A stretch of 64,000 bases of DNA from Sinomonas atrocyanea (GTDB lineage Bacteria; Actinomycetota; Actinomycetes; Actinomycetales; Micrococcaceae), in the NCBI RefSeq assembly GCF_030812675.1, contig NZ_JAUSTE010000002.1, positions 62,001-126,000 of the forward strand. The letters run 5' to 3'. Numbering within the stretch: the first letter of the stretch is position 1; each line of letters opens with the position of its first letter. The notes below the pieces were generated by a model. That model searched no databases and was not told where the DNA came from. It saw only the letters and a program-made list of their open reading frames with translations. The translations under genes and the position numbers were made by a program. This document shows positions 34,836 through 44,579 of the stretch, piece after piece.

Positions 34836-34864
34836 ACGGTAGTCCATATAGCAGCGCTATACAA
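34836..34864 (-). promoter_or_regulatory. tetR-mtlA-mtlD promoter with operator in the spacer
   Basis: Toward the operon: -35 TTGTAT (34859-34864), 17-bp spacer, -10 TACCGT (34836-34841), then 7 nt to the ATG. The perfect inverted repeat TATAGC-AGC-GCTATA (34847-34861) fills the spacer and overlaps the -35, an ideal site for an autoregulating TetR repressor. Confidence 0.75.
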
Positions 34865-34948
34865 GACCTGTCTGTGATCCACGCCATGCCGGGCTTGCTA
34901 CCGTGGTCGCCAGCGCCCCACCCCACCACGTCGGACTCAGGAGGAGCC

Positions 34949-36037
34949 ATGGCCCCCACCTTCGTCTTCGTCGCCTGCGCAGGCGGCGGCGCCGTCGACA
35001 CGCTCTCCCTCGACCCGCTGTCCGGCCAGCTTGAGCACGTCTCCCGCGCCGCGGGGCTGCCGAAGGTCACCGCGCTCACCCTCGACCCGGCGGGAACGCT
35101 GTACGCCGGGGTCAACGGGGAGCCGCGGCGCACCGTGGCCCTCGCGCTCGACCCCATGAGCGGCACCGCCTCCCCGGTGGGCGCCCGCGAGGTCCCCGCC
35201 ACGACCTGCTTCCTGTCGCTGCGCCCGGACCGCGGCGTGCTCTTCAGCGCCTCGTACCACGAGGGGCTCATGGCGGCCTACGCGGTCCCGCAGGATTCCG
35301 CCGGCCCCGACGGTTCCGCCGGTCCGGTCACCGAGTACCGCTCGGGCCCCAACACCCACTCGGCCGTCCCGAGCCCGGACGGCCGGTTCGTCTACGCGGC
35401 CTCGCTCGGGACGGACCGCATCTCGTGGTTCCCCCTCGACGCCGGGGCAGGGGCTGCCGCGGCGTCCGGAGGCTCGGTGGTCCGGGCCGCCGGCCACGTG
35501 GACGCCTCCCGGGGCTCGGGGCCGCGCTTCCTGCGCCACAGCGCCGACGGCCGGCGCGTGTACGTGAGCCACGAGCGCACCGGCACCGTGGACGTCTACT
35601 CCCGCGACGCCGGCTCTGGCGCGCTCGAGCTCCTGCAGCGGACCTCAGCGGTGGAGGGCCTGGGCCTGGAACCCGGCCCGATCCGCTCGCCGAGCACCCC
35701 GGATCCGGGGCCCGGCGTGGTGTGGTGCGCGGACATCCGCCTGACCCCGGACGAGCGCTTCGTCTACGTGACCGAGCGCTCCACGAGCACCATCGCCGCG
35801 TTCGCCGTGGGCCGCGGCGGCCGCCTCTCCTTCCTGCGGCGGACCGAGACGGAGGCGCAGCCCCGCGGCATCGGGATCGATCCCTCCGGCGGGTGGCTCC
35901 TCGCGTGCGGGGAGCGGTCGGGCCGCGTCACGTCCTACGCGATCGGCCACGACGGCCAGCTTGAACCGGTGGGCCGCGCCCAGACCGCGGCCGGCCCCCT
36001 CTGGATCGAATGCTGGAGGCCTTCGCACGCCGACTAG
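34949..36037 (+). CDS. Lactonase family protein (6-phosphogluconolactonase-like beta-propeller)
   Basis: A 362-residue seven-bladed propeller of the YbhE/Pgl type. Repeated blade motifs include HSAVPSPDGRFVYAASLGTDRI, RFLRHSADGRRVYVSHE and DIRLTPDERFVYVTERSTSTIAAF. The family hydrolyses 6-phosphogluconolactone or related sugar lactones. Its ATG follows AGGAGG. It is divergent from the TetR-mtl operon, and the TetR operator lies about 90 bp upstream, so joint control is possible but not shown. Confidence 0.85.
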   Translation: MAPTFVFVACAGGGAVDTLSLDPLSGQLEHVSRAAGLPKVTALTLDPAGTLYAGVNGEPRRTVALALDPMSGTASPVGAREVPATTCFLSLRPDRGVLFSASYHEGLMAAYAVPQDSAGPDGSAGPVTEYRSGPNTHSAVPSPDGRFVYAASLGTDRISWFPLDAGAGAAAASGGSVVRAAGHVDASRGSGPRFLRHSADGRRVYVSHERTGTVDVYSRDAGSGALELLQRTSAVEGLGLEPGPIRSPSTPDPGPGVVWCADIRLTPDERFVYVTERSTSTIAAFAVGRGGRLSFLRRTETEAQPRGIGIDPSGGWLLACGERSGRVTSYAIGHDGQLEPVGRAQTAAGPLWIECWRPSHAD

Positions 36038-36046
36038 GGTTGGACC

Positions 36047-38479
36047 ATGGGTGAGGGGACCACTGGCGGTCAGCCCGCGGGGCGGCCCCCCGGGCCGGCC
36101 CACGGGCTGAGCGCCGAGGAGGTCGCCGAGCGGGTCGCGTCCGGCGCCACGAATGACGTCCCCGCACGCCCGGGCCGCAGCACGTGGGAGATCGTCCGGG
36201 CGAACGTCTTCACGCGCATCAACGCGATCTTCGCGGTGCTCGCGGCGATCATCTTCGCCACGGGCCACCTGTTGGACGGGCTCTTCGCGGGCCTCATCGT
36301 GGCCAACTCGATCGTTGGCATCGTGCAGGAGCTGCGTGCCAAGCGCACCCTGGACCGGCTCGCGATCGTCGGCCAGGCACACCCCCACGTGCGCCGGGAC
36401 GGCGGCACCGTGCAGCTGCCGCCGCATCGGATCGTGCTCGACGACGTGATCGAGCTCGGGCCCGGCGACCAGGCCGTCGTGGACGGCGAGGTGCTGTGGG
36501 CGGACGGCCTCGAGCTCGACGAGTCCCTGCTCACCGGGGAGGCCGACCCGATCCCCAAGGCCCCGGGCAGCCCGGTCCTCTCGGGCTCCTACGTCTCCTC
36601 CGGCACGGGGCTTTACCGGGCCACGAAGGTGGGCCGGGATGCCTACGCTGCCCAGCTCGAGGCCGAGGCGAGCAAGTTCACCCTCGTCGACTCCGAGCTG
36701 CGCAGCGGCATCAACATAATCCTCAGGGTCATCACGTGGCTGCTCGTGCCCGCGGGCCTCCTCTCGGTCTACAACCAGCTCACGGGCCGGCAGGAGCTCC
36801 CGGACGCCCTCCGCGGCATGGTCGCTGCCCTCGTGCCCATGGTTCCCGAGGGGCTCATCCTCATGACCACGATCGCGTTCGCCGTGGGCGTGGTGCGGCT
36901 CGGGCGGCGCAACTGCCTCGTCAACGAGCTGCCGGCGATCGAGGGGCTGGCCCGCGTGGACGTGGTCTGCGCCGACAAGACCGGCACCCTGACCGAGAAC
37001 GCGATGGAGCTCGCCGAGGTGCGCGGCCTGCCGGGGGCCTCGCCGGAGACGCACGACGCCGGCCCGCGCCTTCCGGAACACCGGCTCGCCCTCGCGGCGC
37101 TCGCCGCCGCAGACCCTCGCCCGAACGCGAGCATGCAGGCGATCCGGGACGCATTCCCGGACGCCCCCGGCTGGGCGGCGGTCCAGACCCTGCCGTTCTC
37201 GTCGGCCCGGAAGTACGGCGGCGTCGCGTTCGAGGGCCAGGGCGCGTGGCTGCTCGGGGCCCCGGACGTCCTCCTCCCGGACGCCTCGCCGGCACGGGCC
37301 GAAGCCGAGGAGCTCGGGGCCCGCGGCCTGCGGGTGCTCCTCCTGGCCCGCGCCGCAGATCTGCCGGCCACCGTCGCGCCCCCCGCCCAGCCCGGGCTCG
37401 AGCCCGCGGCGCTCGTGGTGCTCGAGCAGAAGGTGCGCGGGGACGTCCGCCCCACCCTCGACTACTTCGGGGCCCAGCACGTCACGGTCAAGGTCATCTC
37501 CGGGGACAACGCGGCCTCGGTCGGGGCGGTCGCCGGCCAGCTCTCGCTGCCCGGCGCGGAGGCACCCGTGGACGCGCGCACCCTCCCCGAGCACGGGGAC
37601 GGCCTCGCGGACGTGCTCGAGGAGCGCACCGTGTTCGGCCGGGTGAGCCCGGCCCAGAAGCGGGGCATGGTGCGGTCCCTGCAGGCGCGCGGGCACACGG
37701 TGGCCATGACGGGCGACGGCGTCAACGACGTGCTCGCGCTCAAGGACGCGGACATCGGCGTCGCGATGGGGGCGGGCAGCCCGGCGGCGCGGGCCGTCGC
37801 GCAGATCGTGCTGCTGGACAACAGGTTCGCCACGCTTCCCCACGTGGTCGGCGAGGGCCGGCGCGTGATCGGGAACATCGAGCGGGTCGCGAACCTGTTC
37901 CTGACCAAGACCGTGTACTCGGTGCTGCTCGCGCTCCTGGTGGGCGTGCCGGGGCTGATCGGCCTCGAGGCCCTGCCGTACCCGTTCCTGCCGCGGCACG
38001 TGACGATCACCGGCTGGTTCACGATCGGCCTGCCCGCGTTCGTCCTCTCGCTCGCGCCGAACCACGACCGGGCGCGGCCGGGGTTCGTGGGGAGGGTCAT
38101 GCGGATGGCGGTCCCCGCCGGCACGGTCATCGCAGCGGCCTCGTTCACGTGCTACCTGCTGGTGCGCCCCGCGGTGGCCGGCGGGGGGACCACGCAGGTG
38201 CAGGCGAGCACGTCCGCGCTCATCACCCTCATCGCGATCGCGCTCTGGGTCCTCGCGATCGTCGCCCGGCCGTACGCGTGGTGGAAGGTGCTGCTCGTGG
38301 CGGTCATGATGGCCGCCTCGTTCGCGATGTTCGCCCTGCCGCTCACCCGCGGGCTGTTCGAGCTCGATCCGGGCAACGCCGGGCACACGTGGACTGCGCT
38401 GGCCTGCGCCGGGGTCGGGATCGTGCTGGTCGAGCTCGCGTGGTGGGTCGACGGCTGGCTGCGCAGCCGCAGGGCCTAG
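36047..38479 (+). CDS. P-type cation-transporting ATPase (CtpE-like)
   Basis: An 810-residue P-type ATPase. Motifs in order: actuator loop [13 protein letters not shown]4 motif [16 protein letters not shown], phosphorylation site DKTGTLTEN (Asp310), hinge [17 protein letters not shown], and a C-terminal group of membrane helices. The PEGL motif and overall layout resemble mycobacterial CtpE, a calcium uptake pump, rather than heavy-metal pumps, because no N-terminal CxxC domain or CPx motif is present. The ion is inferred. The -10-like TAGGGT (36035-36040) contains the stop codon of the preceding gene, and the ATG follows 6 nt later without a ribosome binding site. Confidence 0.88.
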   Translation: MGEGTTGGQPAGRPPGPAHGLSAEEVAERVASGATNDVPARPGRSTWEIVRANVFTRINAIFAVLAAIIFATGHLLDGLFAGLIVANSIVGIVQELRAKRTLDRLAIVGQAHPHVRRDGGTVQLPPHRIVLDDVIELGPGDQAVVDGEVLWADGLELDESLLTGEADPIPKAPGSPVLSGSYVSSGTGLYRATKVGRDAYAAQLEAEASKFTLVDSELRSGINIILRVITWLLVPAGLLSVYNQLTGRQELPDALRGMVAALVPMVPEGLILMTTIAFAVGVVRLGRRNCLVNELPAIEGLARVDVVCADKTGTLTENAMELAEVRGLPGASPETHDAGPRLPEHRLALAALAAADPRPNASMQAIRDAFPDAPGWAAVQTLPFSSARKYGGVAFEGQGAWLLGAPDVLLPDASPARAEAEELGARGLRVLLLARAADLPATVAPPAQPGLEPAALVVLEQKVRGDVRPTLDYFGAQHVTVKVISGDNAASVGAVAGQLSLPGAEAPVDARTLPEHGDGLADVLEERTVFGRVSPAQKRGMVRSLQARGHTVAMTGDGVNDVLALKDADIGVAMGAGSPAARAVAQIVLLDNRFATLPHVVGEGRRVIGNIERVANLFLTKTVYSVLLALLVGVPGLIGLEALPYPFLPRHVTITGWFTIGLPAFVLSLAPNHDRARPGFVGRVMRMAVPAGTVIAAASFTCYLLVRPAVAGGGTTQVQASTSALITLIAIALWVLAIVARPYAWWKVLLVAVMMAASFAMFALPLTRGLFELDPGNAGHTWTALACAGVGIVLVELAWWVDGWLRSRRA

Positions 38480-38492
38480 ACCCTTCCGGCGC

Positions 38493-39947
38493 TCAGCGCG
38501 CCCACTCGAGCGGCGAGGTGCCGTAGCGCACCGGCGGGTGGGGGTACTCGAGCGGGCGACCGTCGACGGCGAGTGGCGGGCCCACGTAGTCGAGCTCGCC
38601 GTAGGAGGACGCCGCCCTGCGGACCCCGACGGTCAGGTCGGCGGGTGCCGAGGCCGGCGGCGGACCGGCGCGCAGGAGCTCGTGCGCCGTGGCGGCCAGG
38701 CTGAGCCGGGCACTCCCCGCGATCCCCCGCGTCCGTGCCGCGAGGAGCGCGACGGCCGCGGCGGCCATGCCCATCCCCGTCGCGTGGTCGAGCGCCTGGA
38801 CAGGCAGGGCGCCGGGCCGCCAGGCGCCGTCCTGCGGCGCCCCCTCCGACGTGCCGGCAGGCGTGCCGTACAGGTCGGAGATCCCGCACGCCGCCTGCAC
38901 AATGCTGTCGAACCCGCGCGCGTCCACCCAGGGCCCAGACCAGCCCCACGCGTCGAGGGCCACGACGGCAAGCTGCGGGCAGTCCGCGCGCAGCGACTCC
39001 ACGTCCAGCCCGAACCGCGCGAGCGAGGCCTGCCGGTAGCCCAGCAGCACAGCGTCGGCCGCGCGGGCGAGCGCCCGGACCTGGCCGAGCTGCTCGACCA
39101 CGCGCAGGTCGGCAACGGCGCTGCGCTTGGCGAACCCGGTGTCCAGATGCGCGTCGAGCAGCTCTGGGTGGTGCGGCGGGTCCACGCGCAGCACGTCCGC
39201 GCCGAGCGCCCCGAGGAGCCGGGACGCGCTCGGTCCGGCGATCACCCGGGTGAGGTCCAGCACCCGCACGCCGTCCAGCGGGAGTCCCGGAGCTGCGTCG
39301 TGCGCCACCGGGACCGCGGGGGCTTCTGCGATCGACCACCGGATCCAGAGCTCCCCCGCCGCGGCGGCTCCCGCCTCCGACGCCGTCCACTCGGCCGGGG
39401 TGCGCACGGCGGCCGCCACTCCGCCGGCAGCGCGGACGGTGGCTTCGACGTCGAGGGCGTCGCGCTCGAGGACGGCGGCGTCGAGCCGCTCTGGACCGGC
39501 GATGCCGAGGCCCGCCAGAAGTGCCTGCGCGTGGTGCGGGTAGTTGGCGTGGAGCCGCACCCAGCCGTCACGCGCGCGCCGGAAGCCGGACATGGGCGCC
39601 CAGATGTCCGGTGCCTTCCCGTCGACACGGAGCCGGCGGATGGAGTCGAACGAGGCGGCGGCGAGCGCGGACGACGTCGCGAGGCGGCTGCCGCCGGCAG
39701 CCTCGCCCCGGGCCTCGGCCAGGGAGGCGAGCGCCGCGATGAGCGCGCCGAGGGAGCCGAGGGCGAGGCCCTCGACGTCGAGCGCTCCGGCCCACCACGT
39801 GCGGGGGCCCGACCACCAGCCGGCGGGCTCGGGAACACCGCCGGAGACACCGTCCAGGGCGGGCGCGAGGAAGTGCCGGAGCCCGAGGAGCCCAGCGTCG
39901 GGTGACGCGCCCGCGCCCGGCGACGCGGCGCCGTCGTGCACGCTCAT
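38493..39947 (-). CDS. Family III CoA-transferase (CaiB/BaiF)
   Basis: A 484-residue protein with two CaiB/BaiF-like halves. The second half has GLPLDGVRVLDLTRVIAGPSASRLLGALGADVLRVDPP, the nucleotide/CoA-binding start of the family, and a likely catalytic Asp in AVVALDAWGWSG. The first half (residues 30-230) is more divergent. Substrate is unknown; the family moves CoA between carboxylic acids. The ATG follows GGGAGGGG and overlaps the amidotransferase stop by 4 nt, so both form a two-gene operon. It ends 13 bp from the converging ATPase gene. Confidence 0.82.
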   Translation of the reverse strand: MSVHDGAASPGAGASPDAGLLGLRHFLAPALDGVSGGVPEPAGWWSGPRTWWAGALDVEGLALGSLGALIAALASLAEARGEAAGGSRLATSSALAAASFDSIRRLRVDGKAPDIWAPMSGFRRARDGWVRLHANYPHHAQALLAGLGIAGPERLDAAVLERDALDVEATVRAAGGVAAAVRTPAEWTASEAGAAAAGELWIRWSIAEAPAVPVAHDAAPGLPLDGVRVLDLTRVIAGPSASRLLGALGADVLRVDPPHHPELLDAHLDTGFAKRSAVADLRVVEQLGQVRALARAADAVLLGYRQASLARFGLDVESLRADCPQLAVVALDAWGWSGPWVDARGFDSIVQAACGISDLYGTPAGTSEGAPQDGAWRPGALPVQALDHATGMGMAAAAVALLAARTRGIAGSARLSLAATAHELLRAGPPPASAPADLTVGVRRAASSYGELDYVGPPLAVDGRPLEYPHPPVRYGTSPLEWAR

Positions 39948-40813
39948 GTTTTCCCCTCCCTCTGCGACGCGGCGGCGACCGGGTCGAGGTCGTCGAGCGT
40001 GAGGCGGCGCGTGGGCCCGTCCGGGAACGGGTTGGTCCGGGTGAGAGTGAGGTTGCGGTCCACGTGGAGGAGGACGCCGGGGTCCATGAGGTGCCAGCGG
40101 AGGTCGTTGGCCATGGGCTCGGTCGCGACGAGGACGAAGTCGCCGATGTCTTCTCCGTGCGCCGAGATCCGCGGGCTGCGCGCGCGGAGGTGGCGACCGG
40201 GCGCGGGGGCGCCGGTGCGGTCGTCCAGGACGTGGAGCTCGTGGGTGTCCGGGTAGCGCACGGCCCACAGGTCCGTGGACGTGGTCAGGATGAAGTTCAG
40301 GCTGAGGACGGGCACGTTCTGCGCGATCCACGTCACGGCGGCGGCGATGCCGGCCGCGACGTCGCCGTCCGCCCTGCGGGTCTCTGCGGTGATGAGCGCG
40401 AACATGCGCTCGCTGTCGGTCTGGCCCCGCACGAGGCCAGCGGCACCGAGCTCCTCGAGCCGCCGGTCGAGGGCTGCGACCTCGGTGAATGCGCCGTTGT
40501 GGGCGAACAGCCGCCCGTCCTGCTCGAAGGGGTGCGTGTTGGCCCAGGTGTGCTCGCCGATGCTCGCGTAGCGCACATGGGCCAGGAACGTGGAGCTCAC
40601 CAGATCCCGGGCCTCGCGGGCGAAGGCCCGGTCCTCCCAGGCGGCGATCGGCTGCTTGTCCACTCTGGGCACGCCGTCCGCGGTGAAGGTGCCGATGCCC
40701 GTGCCGTCGGGCTCGCGGCGGCTCTGCACCTCGAGACTGTCCGGAGCCGTGAGCAGCCAGAAGGTCGCGTGCACGGACCTGCGGCCCGCGTGCATTCCGA
40801 ACAGCCGGCACAT
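39944..40813 (-). CDS. Class II glutamine amidotransferase
   Basis: A 289-residue Ntn-hydrolase. MCRLFGMHAG places the nucleophile Cys2 at the mature N-terminus. Glutaminase-site segments are FLAHVRYASIGEHTWANTHPF, FAHNGAFTE and QTDSERMFALI, the set seen in YafJ- and EgtC-type amidotransferases. It could act on gamma-glutamyl compounds. No ergothioneine genes are adjacent, so EgtC is not claimed. The true start is the MC pair; upstream in-frame codons would destroy the Ntn mechanism. Confidence 0.9.
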   Translation of the reverse strand: MCRLFGMHAGRRSVHATFWLLTAPDSLEVQSRREPDGTGIGTFTADGVPRVDKQPIAAWEDRAFAREARDLVSSTFLAHVRYASIGEHTWANTHPFEQDGRLFAHNGAFTEVAALDRRLEELGAAGLVRGQTDSERMFALITAETRRADGDVAAGIAAAVTWIAQNVPVLSLNFILTTSTDLWAVRYPDTHELHVLDDRTGAPAPGRHLRARSPRISAHGEDIGDFVLVATEPMANDLRWHLMDPGVLLHVDRNLTLTRTNPFPDGPTRRLTLDDLDPVAAASQREGKT

Positions 40814-40843
40814 GGGCCCATCATTGCAGGTCGGGCCCAGACA

Positions 40844-40876
40844 GCGGCGGGCCGGGTGCGAAACCCGGCCCGCCGC
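40844..40876 (-). terminator. Terminator hairpin after the VOC gene
   Basis: A perfect 14-bp stem GCGGCGGGCCGGGT / ACCCGGCCCGCCGC with a 5-nt loop (GCGAA), about 20 nt beyond the VOC stop and before the amidotransferase start. Confidence 0.8.
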
Positions 40877-40898
40877 CGTCGTGCGCTGCAGGAGCGCG

Positions 40899-41303
40899 CT
40901 ACATGTTGTACTCGACCGTGCCGCCCTCGTGCAGGCAGAGGATGTTCCCATCAGGATCCGCGAACCAGCAGGCGCGCTCGCCGGCCGTGGAGAAGATGTG
41001 GTGCTCGTCCGTGGTGAGGTTGGGCAGGTCGTAGTCCTCGAAGTGCACGCCGTGCCCCTCGAGTTCCGCCATGGAGCCCTCGAGGTCGTCGACCTCGAAC
41101 GTCAGGGCGGTGTGGCCGGTGTGGACGGCGTTGGCGTCCACCATCAGGCCCAGTGATGCGGATCCGTCCAGACCCAGGATCATCATCCCGGTCGGGTCCT
41201 TGCCGCGGACAGGGAGCCCCAGCGCTCCCTCGTAGAAGTCCTTCGCGCGGGCCTCGTCGGCCACGGTCAGGATCGTGGTTGCCGGTCTTGTTGCCAGCGT
41301 CAT
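40899..41303 (-). CDS. VOC-superfamily protein (glyoxalase/bleomycin-resistance fold)
   Basis: A 134-residue protein with two beta-alpha-beta-beta-beta units. The ends of the fold are visible as TTILTVADEARAKDFYEGALGLPV and CWFADPDGNILCLHEGG, with possible metal ligands in GHTALTFEV and the final Glu. The substrate is not predictable; members include glyoxalases and antibiotic-binding proteins. It is a single gene between paaZ and the amidotransferase, bounded by hairpins on both sides, so it is probably expressed alone. Confidence 0.85.
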   Translation of the reverse strand: MTLATRPATTILTVADEARAKDFYEGALGLPVRGKDPTGMMILGLDGSASLGLMVDANAVHTGHTALTFEVDDLEGSMAELEGHGVHFEDYDLPNLTTDEHHIFSTAGERACWFADPDGNILCLHEGGTVEYNM

Positions 41304-41345
41304 GGCACACCTCCACGAGGGGAACTGACGCGGCCAGTTTAAGCC

Positions 41346-41375
41346 CGGAGGACGGGGTACGGACCCCGCCCTCCG
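41346..41375 (-). terminator. Terminator hairpin after paaZ
   Basis: Arms CGGAGGACGGGGT and ACCCCGCCCTCCG pair over 13 bp with one mismatch and a 4-nt loop, starting 7 nt past the paaZ stop. Confidence 0.75.
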
Positions 41376-41382
41376 CGACGAA

Positions 41383-43509
41383 TCACGCCTTCCTCGGCCA
41401 CTCCTTCTCGACCAGGGTGAGGACGTCGTAGTTGGCGATCAGCGTATCGTCCTGGTTGGTCAGGACGGCGTCCCACCGGACCTCGCCGTACTCGTCGGTG
41501 ACGCGCGGGGTGATCTGCTTGGCCGTCAGGGTCACGCGGATCGAGTCGCCGGCGGGGACGGGCTGGAGGAAGCGCAGGTTGTCCAGGCCGTAGTTCAGCA
41601 GCACCGGGCCGGGCTCGGGCGAGACGAACAGGCCGGCGGCCCAGCTCACGAGCAGGTAGCCGTGCGCCACGATGCCCGGGAACACGCCGGCGGCGCGGGC
41701 GGCCTCGTCGTCCATGTGGGCGTAGAACGTGTCCCCGGTCTCGGCCGCGAACTTCGCGATGTCCTCGCGGGTGATCTGCCGCAGCTCGGAGCGCATGGCG
41801 TCGCCCACGCGCAGCTCGGCGAGGGACTTGCGGAACGGGTGCGTCGAGGGGTCTGCAGGATCGGCGAGGTTGCGGTCCGCCCCGGTGTGCCACACCCCGG
41901 TGACGGCGGTGAGCATGTTGGGCGAGCCCTGGATCGCGGTGCGCTGCATGTGGTGCTTGACGGAGCGGATGCCGCCGAGCTCCTCGCCGCCGCCCGCGCG
42001 GCCGGGGCCGCCGTGGACCAGGTGCGGGACCGGGGAACCGTGGCCGGTCGAGGTCCTCGCGTCCTCGCGGTTGAGCATGAGCACGCGGCCGTGGTGCGCG
42101 GCGATGCCGGTCACGAGCGTGCGGGCCGTCTCGGGGTCGTTGGTGCAGACCGAGGCGACGAGCGAGCCGGCACCCAACGCCGCGAGCCGGACGGCCTCGT
42201 CGAGCGAGGAGTAGCCGACCACCGAGGAGACGGGGCCGAACGCCTCGGTGCCGTGCAGGGCCGGCGCCTGGACGTCGTCCCAGGTCAGGACGACCGGGGA
42301 CATGAAGGCGCCGTCCTCGACGACGGCCCTCTCGCCGCTCGCGGTGACGACCTCGGGGACGTCGAGGGAGCCGAACGCGATCTTGCCGCCGGCGGCGACG
42401 AGGGACTCGACCGCGCCCCGGACGTCCTTGAGCTGCTCCACCGAGGCGAGGGCGCCCATCGTGACGCCCTCGGCGCGGGGGTCGCCGACCACGACGCGCT
42501 CCGTCACCCGCGCGCCGATGGCGGCGACGACGTCGTCCACGAGCTCGGCCGGGACGATGCTGCGGCGCACCGCGGTGCACTTCTGGCCGGCCTTGACGGT
42601 CATCTCGGTGACCACCGACTTCACGAACGCGTCGAACTCGGGGGTCCCGGGGACAGCGTCCGGGCCGAGGATCGCGGCGTTGAGCGAGTCCGTCTCGGAG
42701 GTGAAGCGGACGCCGCCGTGGACCACGTTCGGGTGGGACTTGAGGAGGTTCGCGGTGGCCGCCGACCCCGTGAAGGAGACCATGTCGCGGTAGTCGAGCT
42801 CGTCCAGGAGCGTGCGCGCCGAGCCTGAGATGAGCTGGATCGAGCCGGCCGGGAGGATCCCAGAGTCGACCATGAGCCGGACCATCGCCTCGGTCACGTA
42901 CCCCGTCGGGGTGGCGGGCTTGACGATCGTGGGCACGCCGGCCACGAACGCGGGGGCGAACTTCTCGAGCATGCCCCAGACGGGGAAGTTGAACGCGTTG
43001 ATCTGGGCGGCCACGCCCGGGATGCGGGTGTAGATGTGCTCGCCGGCGAACGAGCCGTCCTTCGAGAGGACCTCCATCGGGCCGTCCACGATCACGTTGC
43101 TGTTGGGCAGCTCGCGCCGGCCCTTCGAGCCGAACGTGAAGAGCACTCCGATGCCGCCGTCGATGTCCACCATCGAGTCGATCTTGGTGGCGCCGGTCTT
43201 GTAGGAGAGCTCGTAGAGCTCGTCCCGGTGGCCGTTGAGGAACTGCGCGAGCTCCTTAAGCTTGAGGGCGCGCTCGTGGATGGTGAGCCGGCCGAGCTCG
43301 GCCTGGCCCACGGTCCGGCCGTGCTCCACCATCGCGGCCAGGTCGAGTCCGTTCGAGCTCACGACGGCGAGCAGCTCGCCCGTGCTGGCATCGCGCACCT
43401 CGGCGGCCTTGCCGGCCTCGTCCGGAGTCCACCAGCCGTCACGGATGTAGCTGGGGACGACGGCGACGCGCGTCGAATCTGGGGCTGCGGTCTCGGTGGC
43501 AGTGGTCAT
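41383..43509 (-). CDS. paaZ: Bifunctional oxepin-CoA hydrolase / 3-oxo-5,6-dehydrosuberyl-CoA semialdehyde dehydrogenase
   Basis: A 708-residue fusion. The N-terminal aldehyde dehydrogenase (residues about 20-540) has the catalytic Cys311 in KAGQKCTAVRR. The C-terminal MaoC-type hydratase (about 560-705) has KFAAETGDTFYAHMDD and FPGIVAHGYLLVSW. PaaZ hydrolyses the oxepin ring of oxepin-CoA and oxidises the resulting semialdehyde. It stands alone, away from the other paa genes, with its own PaaR-type operator. The ATG follows GGAAGGA by 10 nt. Confidence 0.95.
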   Translation of the reverse strand: MTTATETAAPDSTRVAVVPSYIRDGWWTPDEAGKAAEVRDASTGELLAVVSSNGLDLAAMVEHGRTVGQAELGRLTIHERALKLKELAQFLNGHRDELYELSYKTGATKIDSMVDIDGGIGVLFTFGSKGRRELPNSNVIVDGPMEVLSKDGSFAGEHIYTRIPGVAAQINAFNFPVWGMLEKFAPAFVAGVPTIVKPATPTGYVTEAMVRLMVDSGILPAGSIQLISGSARTLLDELDYRDMVSFTGSAATANLLKSHPNVVHGGVRFTSETDSLNAAILGPDAVPGTPEFDAFVKSVVTEMTVKAGQKCTAVRRSIVPAELVDDVVAAIGARVTERVVVGDPRAEGVTMGALASVEQLKDVRGAVESLVAAGGKIAFGSLDVPEVVTASGERAVVEDGAFMSPVVLTWDDVQAPALHGTEAFGPVSSVVGYSSLDEAVRLAALGAGSLVASVCTNDPETARTLVTGIAAHHGRVLMLNREDARTSTGHGSPVPHLVHGGPGRAGGGEELGGIRSVKHHMQRTAIQGSPNMLTAVTGVWHTGADRNLADPADPSTHPFRKSLAELRVGDAMRSELRQITREDIAKFAAETGDTFYAHMDDEAARAAGVFPGIVAHGYLLVSWAAGLFVSPEPGPVLLNYGLDNLRFLQPVPAGDSIRVTLTAKQITPRVTDEYGEVRWDAVLTNQDDTLIANYDVLTLVEKEWPRKA

Positions 43510-43551
43510 CGTCGACGGGTCCTTCCGATGGGGGCCTGCGCGCCGGCAGAA

Positions 43552-43612
43552 ATTACTGACCGGCCGTTCGGTAATGGGACCAGAATACACGGAAGGGGGC
43601 GGAGCGCGTCAC
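43552..43612 (-). promoter_or_regulatory. paaZ promoter with the best-formed PaaR operator
   Basis: Toward paaZ: a TGACGC/GTGACG -35 (43606-43612), 18-19 bp spacer, -10 TATTCT (43582-43587). The 24-bp near-perfect palindrome at 43552-43575 (ATTACTGACCGG, then CCGTTCGGTAAT) follows. Only two base pairs break its symmetry. The -10 is identical to that of paaA and sits at a similar distance from the operator. Confidence 0.8.
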
Positions 43613-43791
43613 TGTCTTCTGCGCCTCCTGTGGCCTGTGGGCATGAAGTGCCGGAAGACTCTAGGCGGACGGCCGGCCCGTCGGCCATCGTGAGGGCGCG
43701 AGAACCCGAACATCGCCGCCCGTCCCGCACGTGGTGCCGCCGCCCGGCGGCAGCGCGGCGGCCTCCAAGCCGCGACCTCCAAGGAGCCCCG

Positions 43792-44553
43792 ATGAACCTC
43801 ACCCGGTTGCGCAGCCTCGGTGCCAGCGCCCTGACAGCCCTCAGCCTCGTTGCGGGCGCCACCGCCCCAGCCGTCGCCGCACCACCGCAGCCGGGCTGGT
43901 ACTACGCGCTCGGCGACTCGATCGCGGCCGGCGTCGGCGGAACGCAGTACGTCCTCGACGGCACCGACTGCGGCCGCACCCTCGACTCCTACGCCACGGA
44001 CCTCAGCGCGAAGAAGAACATCGGCTGCGACGGTGCCACGACCGCCGATGTCCTGAAGCAGGCGAAGACTATTCCGCCGACGACCGGCCGCATCAGCGTG
44101 ACGGTCGGAGCCAACGACCTCGGCGTCGACGCGCTCGCCGCCGCGTGCCTGGCGGGTGCGCCTTCATGCCCCACCCTCATCGACGACGCCCAGGTGGCGA
44201 TCCCCACCCTCGGACCCAAGATCGCCGCCGTGATCGACGCGATCCGGGCGAAGTCCCCCGACGCCAAGATCGTGCTCACCGGCTACCCGCTGCTGCTCGA
44301 CCCCAGCTCGAGCGCGCTCGCGGCCACCATCGACGGCGGAATCACGAGCCTGAACGGCGTCATCCAGGCTACAGCCGCCGCGAAGGGCGCCGGCTACGCC
44401 GACGTTGTGCCGGCGTTCTACGGGCACTGGATCGGATCCGCGGATCCCTGGATCAACGCGCCGGGCACCCCGGGCGCGTTCCACCCGACCGCCGCCGGCT
44501 ACAGCGGCGGCTACGCACCCGCGGTGGCCGCCGCCTTCGCTGCCTTGCCCTGA
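43792..44553 (+). CDS. Secreted SGNH/GDSL hydrolase
   Basis: A 253-residue esterase/lipase-type protein with a Sec signal peptide (LGASALTALSLVAGATAPAVAA). Block I is ALGDSIAAG with Ser43, block III is VGANDLGVD, and block V is AFHPTAAGY with His231. Cys pairs (DCGRT, IGCDG, ACLAG, SCPTL) may form disulfides. It probably acts on an acyl ester outside the cell; the substrate is unknown. The ATG follows AAGGAGC. The 282 bp upstream hold the paaZ operator and otherwise nothing I recognise. Confidence 0.88.
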   Translation: MNLTRLRSLGASALTALSLVAGATAPAVAAPPQPGWYYALGDSIAAGVGGTQYVLDGTDCGRTLDSYATDLSAKKNIGCDGATTADVLKQAKTIPPTTGRISVTVGANDLGVDALAAACLAGAPSCPTLIDDAQVAIPTLGPKIAAVIDAIRAKSPDAKIVLTGYPLLLDPSSSALAATIDGGITSLNGVIQATAAAKGAGYADVVPAFYGHWIGSADPWINAPGTPGAFHPTAAGYSGGYAPAVAAAFAALP

Positions 44554-44579
44554 CCGTGCGACGCACCCGGCGTCAGCGG

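Noticed and set aside
38479-38493. Terminator between the converging P-type ATPase and CoA-transferase genes
   Set aside because: Only 13 bp separate the stop codons and no inverted repeat is present.
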